From the NCBI GenBank assembly GCA_016763255.1, contig JAESUA010000151.1:1-6602 (forward strand): DNA of 6,602 bases, in the 5' to 3' direction. How positions within the stretch are numbered: the first letter of the stretch is position 1; every line of letters starts with the position of its first letter. The notes under the pieces were generated by a model, which saw nothing but the letters and a program-made list of their open reading frames with translations, ran no database searches and had not been told where the DNA came from. This DNA is from Magnetovibrio sp. (GTDB lineage: Bacteria > Pseudomonadota > Alphaproteobacteria > Rhodospirillales > Magnetovibrionaceae). The position numbers and the translations under genes were made by a program. Of the stretch, positions 1-4,509 are shown piece after piece.

Positions 1-419
1 CCTATTTTGAACGCTTCCCCGGCATTCGCACCTACATGGACGAGACCAAAGCGTTCGCTGCGCAAAATGGTTTTGTCACCACTCTGTTTGGCCGCAAATG
101 CCATGTGAACGGCATCAATGATAAAAACGGCATGCGCCGGGGTTTTGCCGAACGCGCCGCGATCAACGCACCGATCCAAGGCGGGGCGGCCGATATCATC
201 AAGCGGGCCATGGTGCGTTTGCCCGACGCCCTGGATGGGGCAGGCCTCAGCGCACGCATGCTTTTGCAAGTTCATGATGAATTGATTTTTGAGGTGGTGG
301 AAAGTGAACTTGAGGCCACCCAAGTGGTAGTCAAAGAGATCATGGAAGGGGCAGCAAACCTGGATGTTCCGTTGGTGGTGGATACCGGCATCGGCGACAA
401 TTGGGATGAAGCGCATTGA
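1..419 (+). CDS. polA: DNA polymerase I, C-terminal end (partial, 5' end outside window)
   Basis: This is the 3' end of the gene for DNA polymerase I, the repair and Okazaki-fragment-processing polymerase. The frame opens at base 3 and 138 codons are present before the TGA stop. The segment AERAAINAPIQGGAADIIKR (about residues 49-68 of the visible part) corresponds to the family-A finger/palm stretch with the conserved Arg, Asn and Gln that contact primer-template. QVHDELIFE (about 89-97) is motif C, whose Asp-Glu pair includes a catalytic metal ligand. The end, LDVPLVV...GDNWDEAH, is the classic Pol I C-terminus, so the 3' end is complete. The 5'-3' exonuclease domain, any proofreading domain and most of the polymerase domain lie upstream and cannot be judged. 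No clear intrinsic terminator follows, and the next gene begins within about 90 bp. Confidence 0.97.
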   Translation, partial: YFERFPGIRTYMDETKAFAAQNGFVTTLFGRKCHVNGINDKNGMRRGFAERAAINAPIQGGAADIIKRAMVRLPDALDGAGLSARMLLQVHDELIFEVVESELEATQVVVKEIMEGAANLDVPLVVDTGIGDNWDEAH

Positions 420-471
420 TAAACCAACCTAAAACGTATGAGCTATGGGCATGAAGACATAAAGGACTAGT

Positions 472-507
472 ATGGTAAGAGGGGACTTCGAGTTGGGGGA
501 CTTGTAA
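472..507 (+). CDS. Possible 11-residue leader ORF upstream of the 129-aa gene
   Basis: ATG at 472 opens a 12-codon frame (MVRGDFELGDL, then TAA). It is preceded by a strong AAAGGA ribosome-binding site at 461-466, five bases away. Its stop lies four bases before the ATG of the next gene. This is the best Shine-Dalgarno match in the intergenic region, and it serves this short frame rather than the 129-aa gene, whose own site (TTGGGGGA, 493-500) is 11 bases from its ATG. The arrangement would fit translational coupling or a leader peptide. The frame differs from the downstream gene, so it is not an N-terminal extension. Chance occurrence is quite possible: the peptide has no run of one amino acid to suggest attenuation. 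Confidence 0.3.
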   Translation: MVRGDFELGDL

Positions 508-511
508 TATT

Positions 512-901
512 ATGCCCGTTGACGTTCGTAAATTGATTTTTAGTAAGCAGGAATTGCGTCTGGCGCTTCAAAAGTTCGCCAAGGAGCAGAACCTTAACGT
601 TCCCGAATCCCATGTCGAAGACATTCAAATCGTCGATAATGGGCAGTCTCGCGTGGTCTCGGATAATGCCCCGGAAGGCTTGAAGGTGATCCTGCATTAC
701 ACCTCCAGCGATCCCCAAAATCCAATTCGGGTTCATTTGAATGAAAACCAAATTCTTGAGGCGCTGGTCAACATGTGCCGGGGGCTGAAAATCCCATTGC
801 CGCGCCGTGGCCAGAAATTTTTGGCCAAACATAAAGATGCCCTGGCGTTGACCATCGGCATGAACGAACAAGATATCCGCAGCTCCACACAAGTCGGCTG
901 A
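512..901 (+). CDS. Hypothetical protein, 129 aa, function unknown
   Basis: I do not recognise a characterised family. The protein is soluble-looking, with no signal peptide or membrane segment. It begins with MPVDVRKLIFSKQELRLAL, a strand followed by an amphipathic helix. A beta-rich middle follows (about 38-76, with VKVILHY-like strands), then a second helix (about 77-91), then the basic, proline-containing stretch GLKIPLPRRGQKFL (91-104) and a final strand (LALTIG). An alternating alpha/beta layout with a PLPRRGQK turn suggests one small compact domain. The start is set by ATG 512 with TTGGGGGA upstream. It is the first of three same-strand genes after polA, with 81 bp to the next, so cotranscription is plausible but unproven. 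The ORF on the opposite strand across this gene lacks a credible ribosome-binding site. Confidence 0.8.
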   Translation: MPVDVRKLIFSKQELRLALQKFAKEQNLNVPESHVEDIQIVDNGQSRVVSDNAPEGLKVILHYTSSDPQNPIRVHLNENQILEALVNMCRGLKIPLPRRGQKFLAKHKDALALTIGMNEQDIRSSTQVG

Positions 902-982
902 TCGACTTTTATTCACAATTCTGCGCCTTCGGCGTCTTCATCTTATGCGGGCCATTTTGCCTGTCAAAGAGATGGGGAAACG

Positions 983-1519
983 TTGGCTATGGTGAAAATT
1001 TTGACCGACCAGTATGAGGTCTATGTTTCTCAGTTCCAAGCTACGTCGACCTCCATCATGGACGTGGCATCCGCACAATTTCGCGATACCAGCATTTTGG
1101 CTTCTTCGCTGTCTTCTTTGAAGAGTGTCTTCGAAGAAGCTGATTTGGCACTGGACAAATATGGCACGCAAAACACCACACTGACGACCAGTGAGGAGAT
1201 GCAGCTCAATGCTTTGGGCTCAAAACTTAAAGCTCGAATCGAAGCCGTTGTGGTGCTGTTCCCCAACCTTGAAGCGGCGGATCTTAAATACATTCAAAGC
1301 CGCCAGGTAGCGAGCCTGGATCAGCCAGCGCTTAAGGGTGTGGCTGGGAAAATGAAAGCCGTTGATGAAACCTTTGCCGCACATTTGAAATCCATGATCC
1401 CACCAGATCCCGGTGATGAACCGCAGATACCTGGTGAAGGCGACATCGATACGGACACTGATGGGGACAACATCGAAAACGTGCCCGAAGCCGATGAGAT
1501 CGTTTTGATCGACGGTTAA
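983..1519 (+). CDS. Hypothetical helical protein with acidic C-terminal tail, 178 aa
   Basis: The family is not recognised. Residues about 5-60 and 72-138 look mainly alpha-helical, rich in Ala, Ser, Leu and Lys, and could form a helical hairpin or bundle. The protein has no cysteine or tryptophan, no signal peptide and no membrane segment. From residue 140 it changes sharply to a proline- and aspartate-rich tail (PPDPGDEP, then DIDTDTDGDNIENVPEADE) ending VLIDG. The DTDTDGDNIEN stretch resembles a single calcium-binding Asp-rich repeat, but one copy proves nothing. The start is ambiguous: TTG 983 is 4 bases after GGGGA (974-978) and ATG 989 is 10 bases after it. ATG 989 would give 176 residues and may be the true start. 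The next gene begins 33 bp downstream, so the two probably share a transcript. A role as partner, substrate or chaperone of that protein is only inference. Confidence 0.75.
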   Translation: MAMVKILTDQYEVYVSQFQATSTSIMDVASAQFRDTSILASSLSSLKSVFEEADLALDKYGTQNTTLTTSEEMQLNALGSKLKARIEAVVVLFPNLEAADLKYIQSRQVASLDQPALKGVAGKMKAVDETFAAHLKSMIPPDPGDEPQIPGEGDIDTDTDGDNIENVPEADEIVLIDG

Positions 1520-1552
1520 ACCCAGCCAAAACGAACAGAAGGATCCATTGAT

Positions 1553-2638
1553 ATGGCTCGCGTCCCAAGAACTTCCAACGCTTCCTATACCATCTTTCAA
1601 CAACACGCTTGGGCTCAATTGAGCAACGTCGCCAATGCGGGTCTGAATACCGGCCAGCGATCCACGTTGCTGTATCGCGATTGCTACACACCATCGCTGG
1701 ATGTGGTACCAGCCAAAATTCCGTTGGTAAATCGTGCGTTGGTGGTGGCGATGCAAAGCTTGCTTTTAAATGCGGGGCTCACCAATGCCGCTAATCTTCG
1801 CCGGGTTAAAATCCAGGGTGGAAATGATCTGACCAATGTTAACCGTTTAGAATATCAAGCGTGGGTGACGTATTTAAACCATTGGGCCGTCACGCGCTTT
1901 TTGTGTCGAAAATTGTTGCATGTGCCCGCTGCCCTATCGCTGGAGGCGGATCGCGGACGGCGAGCATACTTGCACATCTACGCGGCTGGGGGGCGTGCTG
2001 AAAACAATAACTGGCGAGTTGCGTTTAATATTCATCCTTCTGATATTCCCGCCGCCGTCGCTGCGGTGTGCCCGATTTTGGATGCCCATGCCGACATCGG
2101 CCACTTCAAGGTGTCTGCCCCCGGCACGGCCAGCAAACCGGATTCCTTGATTGTCTACATGCGTCGACAGGCGGCGACCTATGCGGGGATCCGCTTGGCG
2201 CTTGAAAACGCGTTGCAACCTCTCAACATCCAAGAAACGTTTGCCCCCATGTGGAATGAGTTTGGTCTGGGCATGGCCGAAGCCGCAGAGCCGCCGCGTG
2301 TGGCATGGCCCAATCCTGGCGCTGGACGTAGCAGTGTGAGCTTCGGGCGGTTTCGCTGTTTGACCACGGCGGTGGCCTTTGAAACCGCCATCGCCCAGGA
2401 TGCTGCGGGGGTCGAGGCCAATGTCACCCAGGTCCAGTTTAATACCCGAATGGATCTGGCCTTTCCCATTTATGGCATGGCGCTGGCAAATCCGCATGAT
2501 CAAGGTCAGCTTGCCTATGTCGCGGGCAATGCCGAAAATGACGCGTTTATGAGGGCCTTTGCGTTGTATAAAAATAGCCCGGCAAACACCTACACCGCCA
2601 GGCATGCGGTGTTCGACAACCGCCCGACTTATCCTTAA
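1553..2638 (+). CDS. HopA1-like protein (possible phosphothreonine-lyase-type fold), 361 aa
   Basis: ATG 1553 follows AGAAGGA (1537-1543) by 9 bases. The N-terminal part (1-130) is helical and unrecognised. From about 138 the pattern resembles HopA1-family proteins: a strand RAYLHIYA (137-144), WRVAFNIHPSDIPAAV (154-169), a helix, then HFKVSAPG (184-191), PDSLIVYM (196-203), a helix, FAPMWNEFGLGMAEAAEPP (230-248), and SFGRFRC (263-269) leading into a helix. The order K186, D197 in a D-x-x-(V/I)-(V/L)-Y strand, a G-x-G-x-A-E-x-P segment and SFGxxRC is what I recall of HopA1-type proteins. That family includes Pseudomonas type III effector HopA1 and the LanY/LxmY lyase component of class V lanthipeptide synthesis. 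The C-terminal 80 residues (282-361) are extra and unrecognised. No signal peptide or membrane segment is evident. No lanthipeptide kinase or secretion gene is in view. Existence of the gene is near certain; the family call is by eye and moderate. Confidence 0.55.
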   Translation: MARVPRTSNASYTIFQQHAWAQLSNVANAGLNTGQRSTLLYRDCYTPSLDVVPAKIPLVNRALVVAMQSLLLNAGLTNAANLRRVKIQGGNDLTNVNRLEYQAWVTYLNHWAVTRFLCRKLLHVPAALSLEADRGRRAYLHIYAAGGRAENNNWRVAFNIHPSDIPAAVAAVCPILDAHADIGHFKVSAPGTASKPDSLIVYMRRQAATYAGIRLALENALQPLNIQETFAPMWNEFGLGMAEAAEPPRVAWPNPGAGRSSVSFGRFRCLTTAVAFETAIAQDAAGVEANVTQVQFNTRMDLAFPIYGMALANPHDQGQLAYVAGNAENDAFMRAFALYKNSPANTYTARHAVFDNRPTYP

Positions 2639-2654
2639 AGGGGACTAAGCTCTA

Positions 2655-2671
2655 GGCTCAGGACTCATTAA
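2655..2671 (+). repeat. Left terminal inverted repeat of the IS5-type element
   Basis: GGCTCAGGACTCATTAA pairs with the reverse complement of the right end at 16 of 17 positions. The transposase remnant's TAA stop (minus strand, 2670-2668) lies inside this repeat, as is common in compact IS elements. The flanking TA at 2653-2654 matches TA at 3068-3069. Confidence 0.85.
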
Positions 2672-3045
2672 CTGAGATAGAAGATCACGATAGCAGCAAT
2701 ACATATTGCGGAACAGAATGTGTGGGCACAGCGGTCGTAGCACATTGCGATGCGTCGCCAGTCTTTGATTTTTCCAAACATATTCTCTTTTTTGTGACGT
2801 TGTTTGTAGAGGACCTTGTCGTAATCGATTTGTATTTTGCGGTTTTTCTTGGGCGCAATACATGGCTCAATGCCTTTGTTCCGCAGGACTCCCCTGAACC
2901 AGTCAGCATCATATCCGCGATCCGCCAACAAATGTTTGGCGGGCGGCAGGGCATCAAGCATAAGCGCTGCCCCCTTGTAATCACTCATCTGACCTTCGGA
3001 CGACAACATGATGAGTGGGCCGCCGTCCCCATCACAAACAAAATT
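2668..3045 (-). pseudogene. IS5-family transposase, C-terminal fragment
   Basis: The minus-strand frame reads NFVCDGDGGPLIMLSSEGQ, then MSDYKGAALMLDALPPAKHL, then LADRGYDADWFR and continues to IVIFYLS and TAA. This matches the C-terminal part of two-frame IS5-family transposases. The second catalytic Asp (LADRGYDAD) and the final Glu in the KKENMFGKIKDWRRIA block are both present. The N-terminal helix-turn-helix half and the first catalytic Asp (normally in a segment like IDATHLKAHR) are absent, because homology starts just inside the right inverted repeat. The fragment cannot be an active transposase. The reading frame is undamaged: no stop interrupts it. ATG 3009 would allow a 113-aa product, but I see no convincing ribosome-binding site for it. 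Confidence 0.88.
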
Positions 3046-3050
3046 ATAAA

Positions 3051-3067
3051 TTAATGGGTCCTGAGCC
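3051..3067 (-). repeat. Right terminal inverted repeat of the IS5-type element
   Basis: Read on the minus strand this is GGCTCAGGACCCATTAA, differing from the left end only by C for T at position 11. Its outermost C (3067) completes the TAG stop codon of the neighbouring dehydratase gene on the minus strand. Confidence 0.85.
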
Positions 3068-4218
3068 TAGATCAAACCTCTTTTGGCCAGGTTACGCATC
3101 AGATGGCTCACGCCAAAACACCATTCTTGACAGGTTGTTGAAAGCTGCACTTCATTGGTCAGCCGCCCCAGACCCGGAGCCGAGATGGTCACCACATCAC
3201 CCAATTTATGGGTAAAACCTTCACCCGGGATATCGCGGTCCTGTGTGGGGGCAAACAGGGTTCCTAAAAACAGCACGATTCCGTCGGGGTATTGATGATG
3301 ACGGCCGAGCGTTTGTGACACCAGGTCTTCAGGGTCTCGACTGATTTCCTTCATCGAGGAATGGCCCGTCAGCTCAAACCCGTCCAGGCCGCTCACCGTC
3401 AGCGTCAATTCCGCCGCTCGCACATCGTCCAGATCGAACCCCTCATCGAACAACCGAATCATCGGGCCGATCGAACACGATGCATTGTTATCCTTGGCCT
3501 TTGACAGCAACAACGCCGAGCGCCCTTCGATATCACGCAGATTCACATCATTGCCCAATGCGGCCCCTACAATCCGTCCTTTGGAGGACACCGTCAGCAC
3601 AATTTCGGGTTCAGGGTTGTTCCACGTCGAAATCGGGTGCAAGCCGACCTTGGCGCCGTATCCCACCGATGAAAGGATTTGCGCTTTGGAAAACACCTCG
3701 GCGTCAGGACCGATGCCAACTTCAAGATATTGCGACCACATGCCCTCGGCGATCAGCGCAGCTTTGACGCTTTGCGCCTCAGGCGATCCGGCTTTGATGT
3801 TGGCTAAGCTGGTGCCGATGACCTCGGTGACACGGTCGCGAATGGCCTTTGCTTTTTGTGGATCACCTGCAGCTTGTTCTTCGATCACACGCTCCAGCAT
3901 CGAAGCGGCAAAAGTCACACCGCACGCCTTTACCGATTGCAAATCACACGGTGCTAACAGGTGAATCCGGTCTTGATCGTCCACCGGTGCCGTCGCGATG
4001 TCGGCCAACGCCCCAAGCACTGGCCCGGTGGCGTTGCGGACATATTCGGCCGGGTTCTCCATTTCACAAATATCACGGACCAACGGGGCTGTTTTGTTTG
4101 TTATATCAATGAGCTGATCATCACGCAGGGTAACAACCGAAGGACCTTCAACTTCAGGATTCCAAACTCGGCCCAGAAACAGGCCGTTTTGTTCAGCATC
4201 AGTAAAGAGCGTCGTCAT
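3067..4218 (-). CDS. Fumarylacetoacetate hydrolase-family protein, likely 2-keto-3-deoxy-pentonate dehydratase
   Basis: A cytosolic FAH-fold enzyme of 383 residues, complete from MTTLFTDAEQ to the usual end LMRNLAKRGLI. FLGRVWNPEVEGPSVVTLRD opens the N-terminal domain. The core carries WSQYLEVGIGPDAEVFSKAQ, HPISTWNNPEPEIVL with E203 and E205, GNDVNLRD with D224, and KAKDNNASCSIGP. The Glu-x-Glu and Asp are the expected divalent-metal ligands of the fold. This subgroup is related to 2-keto-3-deoxy-D-arabinonate dehydratases, which convert 2-keto-3-deoxy-pentonates to 2-oxoglutarate semialdehyde, the substrate of the divergent neighbour's product. I chose ATG 4218 because AAGGA (about 4229-4233, minus strand) precedes it and family similarity begins there; the longer frame from 4281 crosses the intergenic repeat. 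The TAG stop lies at the junction with the IS remnant. The exact stereoisomer used is not deducible. Confidence 0.88.
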   Translation of the reverse strand: MTTLFTDAEQNGLFLGRVWNPEVEGPSVVTLRDDQLIDITNKTAPLVRDICEMENPAEYVRNATGPVLGALADIATAPVDDQDRIHLLAPCDLQSVKACGVTFAASMLERVIEEQAAGDPQKAKAIRDRVTEVIGTSLANIKAGSPEAQSVKAALIAEGMWSQYLEVGIGPDAEVFSKAQILSSVGYGAKVGLHPISTWNNPEPEIVLTVSSKGRIVGAALGNDVNLRDIEGRSALLLSKAKDNNASCSIGPMIRLFDEGFDLDDVRAAELTLTVSGLDGFELTGHSSMKEISRDPEDLVSQTLGRHHQYPDGIVLFLGTLFAPTQDRDIPGEGFTHKLGDVVTISAPGLGRLTNEVQLSTTCQEWCFGVSHLMRNLAKRGLI

Positions 4219-4246
4219 TGATCGGTGATCCTTTTGAATATGTCCA

Positions 4247-4262
4247 AATGCAGGTTTGCATT
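4247..4262. promoter_or_regulatory. Inverted repeat AATGCA-N4-TGCATT
   Basis: Perfect 6-bp arms around a GGTT spacer, 29 bases upstream of the dehydratase start on the minus strand. It would lie in that gene's 5' leader or near its promoter. Its arms share the TGCA core with the repeat at 4351-4370, so the two could bind the same protein. A short palindrome in an AT-rich gap can also arise by chance. Confidence 0.35.
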
Positions 4263-4321
4263 GTCCTGGGGTTGGGGACATGCCGGTTTTTGTGTTTGGC
4301 TAGCTTAACCATCACGAAACA

Positions 4322-4336
4322 GATTGTCTAACAATC
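4322..4336. promoter_or_regulatory. Candidate FadR/FCD-type GntR operator
   Basis: GATTGTCTAACAATC is a perfect palindrome with 6-bp arms and a 3-bp centre. Its inner part, TTGTCTAACAA, fits TnGTnnnACnA, the operator pattern described for the FadR (FCD) subfamily of GntR regulators. Such regulators often control sugar-acid and 2-keto acid catabolism and commonly sit at divergent promoters like this one. The position overlaps the proposed -35 of the dehydrogenase promoter, which would suit repression relieved by a pathway intermediate. The regulator gene is not in the window, so the assignment rests on pattern and context. Confidence 0.55.
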
Positions 4337-4353
4337 AGATCGCATGATATATT
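4324..4353 (+). promoter_or_regulatory. Candidate promoter for the semialdehyde dehydrogenase operon
   Basis: TTGTCT (4324-4329) as -35 and TATATT (4348-4353) as -10 are separated by 18 bases. The -10 has one mismatch to the sigma-70 consensus and the -35 has two. Transcription would begin near 4360, leaving a leader of about 150 nt before ATG 4510. The -35 lies inside the GntR-like palindrome and the -10 abuts the TGCA-type repeat, so bound regulators would block it. Confidence 0.35.
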
Positions 4354-4370
4354 TGCACTCCTATGCAAAT
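4351..4370. promoter_or_regulatory. Inverted repeat ATTTGCA-N6-TGCAAAT
   Basis: Perfect 7-bp arms around CTCCTA, one of the two longest perfect-looking palindromes in the gap. It starts at the proposed -10 and would cover the transcription start. The dyad spacing of about one helical turn between arm centres suits a dimeric regulator. The arms recall the shorter AATGCA/TGCATT repeat at 4247-4262. The protein is unknown. Confidence 0.45.
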
Positions 4371-4509
4371 CTTTAGGGGCATGCTTTGAAAACAATCCAT
4401 GAAATGACTGAATCACTGCACTTTGTGAGACACCATGCATCCCCCCTAAATCGACGTAGCCCTCAACTTGGGCGGCGCTGCCAGTACAAAAAGTTAAAGG
4501 AACTCTAAA

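Larger units (their letters stand above)
2655..3067 (-). mobile_element. Internally deleted IS5-family insertion sequence (413 bp, both ends intact)
   Basis: The element is bounded by 17-bp inverted repeats (GGCTCAGGAC-T/C-CATTAA) that differ at one base. TA lies directly outside both ends (2653-2654 and 3068-3069). The same junctions can be read as a 4-bp CTAG duplication (2652-2655 and 3067-3070) around a slightly shorter element; the palindromic target makes the two indistinguishable. TA or short YTAR-like targets are typical of IS5-family groups. Between the ends there is only the C-terminal part of a transposase on the minus strand, which begins almost directly after the right repeat. 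About half the length expected of a complete element of this type (roughly 800-900 bp) is missing. The ends look competent, so it could move if a related transposase acted in trans. Confidence 0.85.
4219..4509. promoter_or_regulatory. Divergent intergenic control region of the sugar-acid genes
   Basis: This 291-bp gap separates the starts of the minus-strand dehydratase and the plus-strand semialdehyde dehydrogenase, so it must hold both promoters. It contains three perfect inverted repeats (4247-4262, 4322-4336, 4351-4370). It also has an 8-bp long-range pair, TTTAGGGG (4372-4379) with CCCCTAAA (4443-4450), 63 bases apart. The dehydrogenase ribosome-binding site AAAGGAA (4497-4502) lies at the right edge. 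No small ORF or RNA gene stands out. I found no convincing minus-strand promoter. The regulator itself is not in the window. Confidence 0.75.

Noticed and set aside
416..444. TTGATA as the -35 of a promoter just after polA
   Set aside because: No acceptable -10 occurs at 16-18 bases; TGAGCT is a poor match, so no promoter was called.
467..916. 149-aa minus-strand ORF opposite the 129-aa gene
   Set aside because: No plausible ribosome-binding site or family. The plus-strand gene fits the direction, start signals and spacing of its neighbours better.
919..940. GCGCC-TTC-GGCGT stem as a terminator after the 129-aa gene
   Set aside because: Only about five base pairs including a G-T, with no T-run; too weak to call.
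983..1519. The 178-aa protein as a lanthipeptide precursor for the HopA1-like protein
   Set aside because: It has no cysteine at all, and its C-terminus is acidic rather than a Ser/Thr/Cys core peptide.
1934..2605. 223-aa minus-strand ORF opposite the HopA1-like gene
   Set aside because: It lies antisense to a gene with a good ribosome-binding site, has low-complexity Arg/Gly/His-rich composition and no recognisable motif; it is a shadow frame.
2722..3054. 110-aa plus-strand ORF through the IS element
   Set aside because: It is the complement of the recognisable transposase fragment.
4219..4281. Upstream start of the dehydratase at 4281, adding 21 residues
   Set aside because: The extra residues do not resemble the family N-terminus and cross an inverted repeat, while ATG 4218 has an AAGGA site at proper distance.
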